DNA of 64,000 nt from Saturnia japonica (Eukaryota > Arthropoda > Insecta > Lepidoptera > Saturniidae), in NCBI GenBank assembly GCA_033032175.1, contig CM065322.1, forward strand, positions 13,516,001 to 13,580,000, given 5' to 3'. Position 1 is the stretch's first letter, and every line of letters begins with the position of its first letter. The position numbers were made by a program, and so were the translations under genes. The notes beneath the pieces are model-generated. The model saw only the letters and a list, made by a program, of their open reading frames with translations, ran no database searches and was not told the DNA's origin. This document shows, one piece after another, positions 45,101 through 55,262 of this stretch.

Positions 45101-46590
45101 ATTACTGAAACATTTATTTTACTGAGACCAACGGTTTTGCCTTTTGAGTAGGATGAAAGAGGAATTAATCCAAGTGTTGATTTAATTGAAGCAGGTATTT
45201 TTTTGGATACTCGTGGTAAACTGGTATCACTTTCGATACTGTTATAAGGTGTAACGCATTGAATACCACCCATCGCATGGAAAGTATTTTTACCATCAAT
45301 TGTATTGCTATTAAAATCAGCATTGTCAAAAACAAACTGAAAAAAAGCATGAGGTAAGATATTACGCGCCGGACGAAAAGCACAAGAATCTTCGAATAAT
45401 GAAATGGCATTATAGGATGCGGAGAATCCTAACGATGAAAGGACATCAATAAGATTACTGGAGCCATACTTTTTATACAAGAAAGATCCAACTCCAAGTA
45501 GCAGAGGAGAAATAAATGAAGCAGGTCGAGTTGCTGCAATAATAGAGTGAGCAGTTGATGTGCACTTTCTTTCCGCTGCATTTAGTGACTTGCGTTTAGA
45601 TTGGCAAATAATTCCTTTCAGTAAAACTGATAAAGTTTCGGGAATTAGAGTATTAACATCCTTTAGAAAACTATCAGAAGGTGGATACTCCTTTGTCTCG
45701 TATCATAACTGTGAACGAATATCTTCCAAAATAATAGCAGCTGCATCTCTAATTATTTGTAATCTCTGTTCACGAACATCATTTTTTTTTTGAGAAGGCG
45801 GTTTGTTTGATATAATTTTATAAATGAACCCTTTAAAACAGACAATACAATCGTGACCGGATTCGTTAAAAAATACAATTTCATCCTTGTACTTTGCTTT
45901 CAATCGTTCAATGATTGTACGCTTCTGGGGAATGTACTCTCCTGTAATCGATTTCATTAAATCCGTCATGAGAAATTGACACTCTTCACTATTTTCATGC
46001 AAGTAAGAAAAAACATCCGCCATTGCTGCGTCAATATTATTTTTGCGTTCATCCTTTTTATTTTCGACCGACCATTTTTTGGAATACAATTGCTTACTGC
46101 AGTTGTTATGATACTTTGCTCCAACTTCCACTAAGCTGGGAATATTAGCTATGCGATTAGCAATGTCCATGGCAACGTCATCAGAACGTCTGTTTATAAG
46201 GTCCATAATACTTGTTTTTGTACTCTCATTACGTACAATACAAACCCGCGGTTGTCGGCTTGTACGCAAAACATTTGGATCCTGAACCGGTTTGGCACAA
46301 ATGAAACAATTGTTCGCAAAATAAAAATCTGGCACTGCAGTTTCTGAAACTGAAGATAAACTACTGGAGCTACTGCTGCGACGACGAACAACATTATCAG
46401 TTCGATTATCCACGTAATAACAATAACACGTAACATGTACACTAACTTCCGAAACAGTCCGTAATAATTTTTCATTAACCTCATCATTTTTTGCTACAGC
46501 TCGGTCTAGTAAAGTTTTTACACCTTTTGCCTTCACAGTTCTTATTTTATTTTCACCTAAAGGTTTTTTACAAATAAAACAATCACTCAT
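42159..46590 (-). pseudogene. Academ-type transposase with XPG/FEN-like nuclease; one stop, one frameshift
   Basis: About 1,475 codons. From ATG 46590: two Cys-rich modules (CFICKKPLGE; CFICAKPVQDP then H-x3-C), a TGA at 45703-45705, then the same frame open to 42685 (931 codons counted from Met 45480). In that part: DNADFN and TFHAMGG (near 52-71), TFDQPLYWKARD (~216-227), VRLGGFHLLMSF (~243-254), FWSG, IEQTLMR. Near 745-880 is a PIN/XPG fold signature: VFDGY, AESDADALIV, AEDIDILIL, HAFSGCDTTSAPYNIGK. At a T7 run (about 42,715) the frame shifts by one, and 42722-42159 gives LPPTQDTARFH, EDWGWKKCGK and a CXC-type Cys cluster (CKCKGNC, CGCRKAG, CSAVCFHC). I place the DDE-type catalysis in the middle part by inference; the nuclease is by motif. 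Confidence 0.75.
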
Positions 46591-46965
46591 GATGAACTAA
46601 TAGAAAAAGCACGCTTAAAAAGTCTAAATGCTAATAAAAAGAATATAGTTATCACTGAAGTTTAAATCGTGTCTAAAATTATTCGAAATCGTCTTCACTA
46701 TTAAAAACAGAATAAAATACATCCGCACGTGGAGAAATATGTAGCACAACTAAAAGATATAGGTTAGGCGACAACTTCAACACAATGTTATGAGCTATTC
46801 TTACAATAACAGAGGTTTGGAATAATAATAACAATAGCAGGCAGCTGTTCTTTTATTCCCTCATGGTCACTTGGGTCCTTTCTACCTGAATAGTATTCTC
46901 GGTAACGGCCATCAGATTTAAAATTATTTTAAAAATCAATAATTGTTAAAACCTGTTATGGAGTG
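46591..46965. other. Academ-type internal 5' region
   Basis: Between the start codon and the right inverted repeat. AT-rich with no other frame; presumably the transposase promoter. Confidence 0.4.
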
Positions 46966-47600
46966 AAAAAGAGTCAATAATTAATTATTAATAATATTGC
47001 AAAATTTGTAATTAAAAAAGTTATAATAATAAAGTACAAACAAAGAAAAAAAAAAACAAACAATAACTGATGACATATTATAGGTACACACGTATAATAT
47101 AGGTATAGTTAAGAGTACTGAAAAATAGTACTCACTTCGGAGCGCTGTAAAACCTTAGCTATTGACTTAATGAAAAAATGATGCGAATAAAAGTTGTTCC
47201 TCAAAAAACGATGTACAAAAATGGTCAGATATCATTTTTTCGTAAAATGATAAAAAAAAAAGTTACATCGAAAAATATAAATTTTTTTCTCAAATTTCTG
47301 AAGATTTTCGCTTATAACTTTTTTATTTATAGTTCTACGAATAAAAGTTACTGGAGCAAAGTTGTAGAGAATTTAATTTGCAACAAAAAATGTTATCAAA
47401 TTTTTTTAATAAAATAAATAGTTTAAGAGATATATCGTAAATACCATTTCAACCCCTATTTCCAAGATGGCGGCCGTGGGACAAGGGTGGCGACCCCACA
47501 AACTTGGTTTTAGCTTTACACTGATCCCCCCTACACATCAAAAACATAAAATTACGTCCTCTAAAAAACGCAACCCAAAATGTAACTTTTCAATGGACTA
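46966..47600. repeat. Right terminal inverted repeat of the Academ-type element
   Basis: About 635 bp. Contains a ~28-bp stretch near 47222-47250 (GGTCAGATATC...) not present in the left repeat. Confidence 0.85.
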
Positions 47601-49030
47601 TAATAAGTTTAACGATCACTTCCGTGCTCACAGGCAAGATGCTAGCTGATGACACTGACCTATCTTTTCGTAAGTAAATTAAAAAAGATTACATGTAGCC
47701 TTGCGTGGATTCGCAAATCTCATAAGTTTTGATACCAAGTCTAGCTGCTTTGGTTCTAATGAACTGTTTAATTGACAAGTTTCCTTTCTATAATGTTTAC
47801 GATTCGTCTATTGTTATATCTTGATTCGTATTATAAGCCTCACTAAACTTTTTGTTCAGGTACTCTACTATAGGGCCAAGGAAGAACAATTTGGATGAAT
47901 CAGGATTACGAGGCGAATTATCAACATAATGGAGAGCTCCATTCAATAACCAATACCGCTTTCGGGTAAACAAAGTTTTAAAAACATAAACTTATTGTAG
48001 GAATTTGGATAATGCCAAACATCATCCAGAATGCAAATAATATTAGTATGCCAGGGCTATTGGTATCATACCAATTAGTCGCAAATTGAGGTACGGAAGT
48101 AATTAATTCTGAAGCATACCAATTACTTGCCCTAACATTATGCTCCAAAAATTTGTTATTACAATATTGGCTAAATGCACTATATATACATGTAGTTGGC
48201 TGGCAAGGGGCTGGATTTTTACCTGGCTAAAATATTTCCTGCTTATTCTGAAAGGAAGCCATAGGTGAGCACTGAAATCGTTAGGCTGAAAGATCTCTGG
48301 GGAATCATTGCTCAGCTATGGCATCTTAAGCACCCAAAAAAACTCATCCTCTCCTTCATTCATTCTGACGATCCGTCTCCTCCTTAATTGTAGCATACAC
48401 CTGACTTTCCGAGACGCATCAAATTAGTTTATCATATCTCTCAATCCCAGAACGTCATCATCTACACATACTTCAATAATAAGGTAGCCTCGTCGCCATC
48501 CCCCATTCCCAAAGAAGAAGTGACCTGAAGAGTCCAGTGCACGTCGTGCTTTGCCACTCCCGGCTGCTTTGCTGCACTCTGGTGCTCGACCGCCCCCGGT
48601 TACTGCGCTGTCCTCTGGTGCTACTTTAAGCATATTTTTCTCTCAAGTAAATATGGTTCTAACATCTGATTCTGTTTATCCCACCCATAAATTTATTGTA
48701 GTCTGCAATAATTCTGGGTTTCAAATGTCCTGGCTTACCAGGTCTGGCCTCAATATGGACAGAATTAGTCCTATGATGTGTAGAGATGGTATAGACAGTT
48801 TTTCTGGTCTTGTCGTGGTAAGCCATTACAGCCATTTTACCAGAAAGCCGAGCAATACAGGTAGGTGCCTTGTGCAAGTTTCGCGCGCTTAATTAAAAAC
48901 GGTACATCATTGCGGCATTTTCGTAACGTACCAACGAAATAGCTCCCGTTACGTTTCAAAAATCTCGGCAAGTAATGGTGAATTAAACCAATTTTCAAGA
49001 TATAATCTATGTCTCTTGTTGAGTAGGGGT

Positions 49031-50466
49031 CTAATAAGTTTAACGATCACTTCCGTGCTCACAGGCAAGATGCTAGCTGATGACACTGACCTATCTTTTC
49101 CTAAGTAAAAGAAATAAGACTACATGTAGCCTGTCGTCGATTCGCAAATCTCATAAGTTTTGATACCAAATCTAGCTGCTTTGGTTCTAATGAACTGCTT
49201 AAATGACAAGTTTTCTTTCCTTAATATTTGGGATTCGTCTATTGTTATATCTTGATTCGTATTATAAGCCTCACTAAAAATTTTGTTCAGGTGTTCTACT
49301 ATAGGGCCAAGGAAGAACAATTTGGATGAATCAGGATTACGAGTCGAATTATCAACATAATGGAGAGCTCTATTCAATAACCAATACCGCTTTCGGGTAA
49401 ACAAAGTTTTAAAAATATAAACTTATTGTAGGAATTTGGATAATGCCAAACATCATCCAGAATGCAAATAATATTAGTATGTCAGGGCTATTGGTATCAT
49501 ACCAATTAGTCGCAAATTGAGGTACGGAAGTAATTAATTCTGAAGCATACCAATTACTTGCCCTAACATTATGCTCCAAAAGTTTGTTATTACAATATTG
49601 GCTAAATACACTATATATACATGTAGTTGGCTGGCAAGGGGCTGGATTTTTACCTGGCTAAAATATTTCCTGCTTATTCTGAAAGGAAGCCAGCCATAGG
49701 CGAGCACTGAAATCGTTAGGCTGAAAGATCTCTACGGAATCATTGCTCAGCTATGGCATCTTAAGCACCCAAAAAAACTCATCCTCTCCTTCATTCATTC
49801 TGACGATCCGTCTCCTCCTTAATTGTAGCATACACCTGACTTTCCGAGACGCATCAAATTAGTTTATCATATCTCTCAATCCCAGAACGTCATCATCTAC
49901 ACATACTTCAATAATAAGGTAGCTTCGTCGCCATCCCCCATTCCCAAAGACGAAGTGACCTGCAGAGCACCGAGCACGTTGTGCTCTGCCACTCCTGGCT
50001 GCTTTGCTGCACTCTGGTGCTCGACCGCCCCCGGCTACTGCGCTGTCCTCTGGTGCTACTTTAAGCATATTTTTCTTTCAAGTAAATATGGTTCTAACAT
50101 CTGATTCTGTTTATCCCACCCATAAATTTATTGTAGTCTGCAATAACTCTGGGTTTCAAATGTCCTGGCTTTACCAGGTTTGGCCTCAATATGGACAGAA
50201 TCTGTCCTATGATGTGTAGAGATGGTATAGACAGTTTTTCTGGTCTTGTCGTGGTAAGCCATTACAGCCATGTTACCAGAAAGCCGAGCAATACAGGTAG
50301 GTGCCTTGTGCAAGTTTCGCGCGCTTAATTAAAAACGGTACATCATTGCGGCATTTTCGTAACGTACCAACAAAATAGCTTCCGTTACGTTTCAAAAATC
50401 TCGGCAAGTAATGGTGAATTAAACCAATTTTCAAGATATAATCTATGTCTCTTGTTGAGTAGGGGT
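49031..50466 (-). repeat. Array unit 6
   Basis: 1436 bp. Subtype A core, open at 49404-49120. Contains a 4-bp local duplication CAGC in GAAGCCAGCCATAGG (near 49690). Confidence 0.9.
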
Positions 50467-51898
50467 CTAATAAGTTTAACGATCACTTCCGTGCTCACAG
50501 GCAAGATGCTAGCTGATGACACTGACCTATCTTTTCTTAAGTAAAAGAAATAAGACTACATGTAGCCTGTCGTCGATTCGCAAATCTCATAAGTTTTGAT
50601 ACCAAGTCTAGCTGCTTTGGTTCTAATGAACTGTTTAATTGACAAGTTTCCTTTCTATAATGTTTACGATTCGTCTATTGTTATATCTTGATTCGTATTA
50701 TAAGCCTCACTAAACTTTTTGTTCAGGTGTTTTACTATAGGGCCAAGGAAGAACAATTTGGATGAATCAGGATTACGAGTCGAATTATCAACACAATGGA
50801 GAGCTCTATTCAATAACCAATACCGCTTTCGGGTAAACAAAGTTTTAAAAACATAAACTTATTGTAGGAATTTGGATAATGCCAAACATCATCCAGAATG
50901 CAAATAATATCAGTATGTCAGGGCCATTGGTATCATACCAATTAGTCGCAAATTGAGGTACGGAAGTAATTAATTCTGAAGCATACCAATTACTTGCCCT
51001 ATCATTATGCTCCAAAAGTTTGTTATTACAATATTGGCTAAATGCACTATATATACATGTAGTTGGCTGGCAAGGGGCTGGATTTTTACCTGGCTAAAAT
51101 ATTTCCTGCTTATTCTGAAAGGAAGCCATAGGTGAGCACTGAAATCGTTAGGCTGAAAGATCTCTGGGGAATCATTGCTCAGCTATGGCATCTTAAGCAC
51201 CCAAAAAAACTCATCCTCTCCTTCATTCATTCTGACGATCTGTCTCCTCCTTAATTGTAGCATACACCTGACTTTCCGAGACGCATCAAATTAGTTTATC
51301 ATATCTCTCAATCCCAGAACGTCATCATCTACACATACTTCAATAATAAGGTAGCTTCGTCGCCATCCCCCATTCCCAAAGACGAAGTGACCTGCAGAGC
51401 ACCGAGCACGTTGTGCTCTGCCACTCCTGGCTGCTTTGCTGCACTCTGGTGCTCGACTGCTTCCGGCTACTGCGCTGTCCTCTGGTGCTACTTTAAGCAT
51501 ATTTTTCTCTCAAGTAAATATGGTTCTAACATCTGATTCTGTTTATCCCACCCATAAATTTATTGTAGACTGCAATAATTCTGGGTTTCAAATGTCCTGG
51601 CTTTACCAGATCTGGCCTCAATATGGACAGAATTAGTCCTATGATGTGTGGAGATGGTATAGACAGTTTTTCTGGTCTTGTCGTGGTAAGCCATTACAGC
51701 CATGTTACCAGAAAGCCGAGCAATACAGGTAGGTGCCTTGTGCAAGTTTCGCGCGCTTAATTAAAAACGGTACATCATTGCGGCATTTTCGTAACGTACC
51801 AACAAAATAGCTCCCGTTACGTTTCAAAAATCTCGGCAAGTAATGGTGAATTAAACCAATTTTCAAGATATAATCTATGTCTCTTGTTGAGTAGGGGT
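50467..51898 (-). repeat. Array unit 7 (A/B chimera)
   Basis: 1432 bp. Begins with the subtype A sequence (CTGTCGTCGATTCGC, 50568) and within 50 bp changes to subtype B (ACCAAGTCTAGC, GTTTACGATTCG). Confidence 0.9.
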
Positions 51899-53329
51899 CT
51901 AATAAGTTTAACGATCACTTTCGTGCTCACAGGCAAGATGCTAGCTGATGACACCGACCTATCTTTTCGTAAGTAAATTAAAAAAGATTACATGTAGCCT
52001 TGCGTGGATTCGCAAATCTCATAAGTTTTGATACCAAGTCTAGCTGCTTTGGTTCTAATGAACTGTTTAATTGACAAGTTTCCTTTCTATAATGTTTACG
52101 ATTCGTCTATTGTTATATCTTGATTCGTATTATAAGCCTCACTAAACTTTTTGTTCAGGTGTTTTACTATAGGGCCAAGGAAGAACAATTTGGATGAATC
52201 AGGATTACGAGTCGAATTATCAACACAATGGAGAGCTCTATTCAATAACCAATACCGCTTTCGGGTAAACAAAGTTTTAAAAACATAAACTTATTGTAGG
52301 AATTTGGATAATGCCAAACATCATCCAGAATGCAAATAATATCAGTATGTCAGGGCCATTGGTATCATACCAATTAGTCGCAAATTGAGGTACGGAAGTA
52401 ATTAATTCTGAAGCATACCAATTACTTGCCCTATCATTATGCTCCAAAAGTTTGTTATTACAATATTGGCTAAATGCACTATATATACATGTAGTTGGCT
52501 GCCAAGGGGCTGGATTTTTACCTGGCTAAAATATTTCCTGCTTATTCTGAAAGGAAGCCATAGGTGAGCACTGAAATCGTTAGGCTGAAAGATCTCTGGG
52601 GAATCATTGCTCAGCTATGGCATCTTAAGCACCCAAAAAAACTCATCCTCTCCTTCATTCATTCTGACGATCTGTCTCCTCCTTAATTGTAGCATACACC
52701 TGACTTTCCGAGACGCATCAAATTAGTTTATCATATCTCTCAATCCCAGAACGTCATCATCTACACATACTTCAATAATAAGGTAGCTTCGTCGCCATCC
52801 CCCATTCCCAAAGACGAAGTAACCTGCAGAGCACCGAGCACGTTGTGCTCTGCCACTCCTGGCTGCTTTGCTGCACTCTGGTGCTCGACTGCTTCCGGCT
52901 ACTGCGCTGTCCTCTGGTGCTACTTTAAGCATATTTTTCCTCAAGTAAATATGGTTCTAACATCTGATTCTGTTTATCCCACCCATAAATTTATTGTAGA
53001 CTGCAATAATTCTGGGTTTCAAATGTCCTGGCTTTACCAGATCTGGCCTCAATATGGACAGAATTAGTCCTATGATGTGTGGAGATGGTATAGACAGTTT
53101 TTCTGGTCTTGTCGTGGTAAGCCATTACAGCCATGTTACCAGAAAGCCGAGCAATACAGGTAGGTGCCTTGTGCAAGTTTCGCGCGCTTAATTAAAAACG
53201 GTACATCATTGCGGCATTTTCGTAACGTACCAACAAAATAGCTCCCGTTACGTTTCAAAAATCTCGGCAAGTAATGGTGAATTAAACCAATTTTCAAGAT
53301 ATAATCTATGTCTCTTGTTGAGTAGGGGT
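51899..53329 (-). repeat. Array unit 8
   Basis: 1431 bp, subtype B core. Its body is very close to unit 7 (shared ATCAGTATGTCAGGGCC and GACGATCTGTC). Confidence 0.9.
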
Positions 53330-53853
53330 CTAATAAGTTTAACGATCACTTTCGTGCTCACAGGCAAGATGCTAGCTGATGACACCGACCTATCTTTTCG
53401 TAAGTAAATTAAAAAAGATTACATGTAGCCTTGCGTGGATTCGCAAATCTCATAAGTTTTGATATCAAGTCTAGCTGCTTTGGTTCTAATGAACTGTTTA
53501 ATTGACAAGTTTCCTTTTTATAATGTTTACGATTCGTCTATTGTTATATCTTGATTCGTATTATAAGCCTCACTAAACTTTTTGTTCAGGTACTCTACTA
53601 TAGGGCCAAGGAAGAACAATTTGGATGAATCAGGATTACGAGGCGAATTATCAACATAATGGAGAGCTCCATTCAATAACCAATACCGCTTTCGGGTAAA
53701 CAAAGTTTTAAAAACATAAACTTATTGTAGGAATTTGGATAGTGCTAAACATCATCCAGAATGCAAATAATATCAGTATGTCAGGGCTATTGGTATCATA
53801 CCAATTAGTCGCAAATTGTGGTTCGGAAGTAATTAATTCTGAAGCATACCAAT
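53330..53853 (-). repeat. Array unit 9 (partial), cut by a mariner
   Basis: Subtype B core up to ATACCAATTAC, where the mariner begins. Array sequence resumes at 55160-55262 (GAGTAGGGGTCTAATAAG) with about 0.9 kb of unit missing between. Confidence 0.85.
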
Positions 53854-55149
53854 TACGAGGGCAGCACTGGAAATTTCGGGAATTAAGAAAGTAAGTGACA
53901 CAACATTACTATTTAAAAATGTATTTTTTGCTTTTCGAAGTATTCTCCGCGAAATTTGACACATTTTTTCATACGATGGAACTAATTATTGAAGCAACCA
54001 TTCTATTCGGAAGTTGGGGTCTCCAAAATGGCCGTTTTGTAGGCGTCCACAGCTTCTTCAGGTGATTAAAATCTCTGTCCACGCAATTTATTCTTTATTT
54101 TAGGGAAAGTATAGAAATCATTAGGGCTTAGGTCGGGGCTGTACGGCGGATGGATGGATTCTGTGTTTTCTTGCTCTAAAAACTCTTTTTTTCTGTGCGC
54201 GGTGTGAGAACTCGCATTGTCGTGATGGAGGATGATGCAGCGGTTGCCGTTCTCTTTACGGAGTTCAGAAACGACCTGTGGCAAACAAATGCTAGCATAC
54301 CATTCAGCATTAACCGTTCTTTGTCCTTCAAAAGGAATAGTGGTAACATGGCCGGTTTTGGTGACAAACGTGGCCACCATTTTTCTTGCAACACTCCGTG
54401 AACGAATAATTTTTGTTGGCTTTAACTCATTTTCGAACACCCAAACCTGTGACTGGTTTTTTGTTTCGGGTTCGTACGCGTATATCCAGGATTCGTCACC
54501 TGATACGATGTTGTATACAGCATTTGAGGATCCTGCGTGGAATCTTTCGAGAGTTCTGACGCACCAAGTAACGCGAGTCACTTTTTGCTCTTCACAGAGC
54601 GAATGCGTTATCCATCGGGAAAACAACTTTTTTACACCAAATTGTTCATGCAAGATTATTTGTATTTGACTCATGCCAATGTCTAAAGTTGCCTGAATTT
54701 CGCGGTATGTCACATGTCGATCTTCCTCAATCAGCTTACGCACAGCATCAACGTTTTCTTGGGTGACTGCAATTTTTGGACGACCTTGACGAGGATCATC
54801 ACTGAGCTTGACACGTCCACGTTGAAATTCAGCAAACCAGCGATAAATTGTGATTTTGGATGGGGCTTCATAACCAAATGCAGAAATCATCCGGTCAACA
54901 CACTGTTTTTGTGTTAAACCACTTCGAAAGTCATAATAAATCATCGCTCTTGAATTTTGTCGAGTCAATTCCATTTTCTCAACGACTAAACAAGTTTGAC
55001 AAAACCTTGTGACAAGATCGAGAATCTTTTTTTAAATAAATAAATTGTATTCGATTTTTAAAACCAAGGAGTTTTCAATTAAAAAGATTTTAATATGACA
55101 GGAACAGTGCAAATATTCCATTCCCGATACTTTTAGTGCAGCCTATGTA
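53854..55149 (-). mobile_element. mariner element with degenerate inverted repeats
   Basis: Left end CGAGGGCAGCACTGGAAATTT (53856) and the complement of the right end (CATAGGCTGCACTAAAAG...) are related over about 28 bp with several mismatches. TA borders both (53854-53855, 55148-55149). About 1.29 kb. Inserted in, or replacing, part of the satellite array. Confidence 0.75.
54005..54974 (-). pseudogene. mariner transposase with C-terminal stops
   Basis: From ATG 54974 the frame is open for 302 codons to TAA at 54066. Paired helix-turn-helix domain (RAMIYYDFRSGLTQKQC, ITIYRWFAEFQRG), linker DDPRQGRPK, then DDD catalysis: VSGDESWIYAYEPET, LHHDNASSHTA and PPYSPDLSPNDFYTFPK. The gap from the second Asp to the Asp of NDF is 34 residues, the mariner DD34D standard. 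The reading continues after the stop in the same frame (SPEEAVDAYKTAIL, RMKKCVKFRGEYFEKQ) with two more stops, so it needs three stops removed to be full length (~345 residues). Confidence 0.9.
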
Positions 55150-55262
55150 CTTTCCCTTTTTGAGTAGGGGTCTAATAAGTTTAACGACCACTTCCGTACT
55201 TACAGGCAAGATACTAGCTGATGACACTGATCTATCTTTTCCTAAGTAAATTTAAAAAAGAC

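Larger units (their letters stand above)
41451..47603 (-). mobile_element. Academ-type DNA transposon (6,147 bp) with ~0.6-kb TIRs and TAA target duplication
   Basis: Element 41454-47600 with ends TAGTCCATTG...CAATGGACTA. TAA occurs on both sides (41451-41453, 47601-47603). Removing the element and one TAA recreates the array's GGTCTAATAAGTTT exactly, which fixes the boundaries. Inverted repeats span about 41454-42069 and 46966-47600. One large minus-strand gene lies between. A 3-bp duplication and a transposase carrying an XPG-like nuclease are the traits I know for the Academ superfamily. PIF/Harbinger also uses TWA sites, but the protein is not Harbinger-like. Confidence 0.8.
41450..49030 (-). 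repeat. Array unit 5, split by the Academ-type element
   Basis: Only four bases (41450-41453) lie left of the insertion; the rest is 47601-49030. Without the insert and one TAA the unit is 1431 bp. Core of subtype B (TTGCGTGGATTCGC), in which the 94-codon frame is closed. Confidence 0.9.
34774..55262 (-). repeat. Tandem array of 1.43-kb piggyBac-derived units
   Basis: Head-to-tail repeats with spacing of 1420-1436 bp. A shared anchor (CCGAGACGCATCAAATTAG) occurs at 35116, 36540, 37970, 39395, 40827, 48409, 49844, 51276 and 52708. Each unit encodes on the minus strand the same broken piggyBac transposase core: FTRKRYWLLNRALHYV, ITIDESQILWKENLSFKQ (first catalytic Asp), then in another frame AVMAYHDKTRKTV and IADYNKFMGGINR (last Asp). 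The units share the same frame breaks, so a dead copy was amplified. Eight full units plus partial ends. It is interrupted by a 6.1-kb Academ-type element (41454-47600) and a mariner (53856-55147). Confidence 0.9.

Noticed and set aside
36555..52944. Recurring minus-strand frame MLKVAPEDSAVAG... in array units as a gene
   Set aside because: Low-complexity translation of the GC-rich segment, closed in some units, not similar to any transposase part; described with the array only.
35257..53067. Recurring plus-strand frames (MPLPAALLHSGAR..., MLHSGARPPPATAL...) in every array unit
   Set aside because: They lie opposite the transposase core and GC-rich segment and recur only because the DNA repeats; no motif and frames vary between units.
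34774..55262. Regular repeats as a CRISPR array
   Set aside because: Units are 1.43 kb and encode a transposase core; no short repeat-spacer pattern; the genome is eukaryotic.
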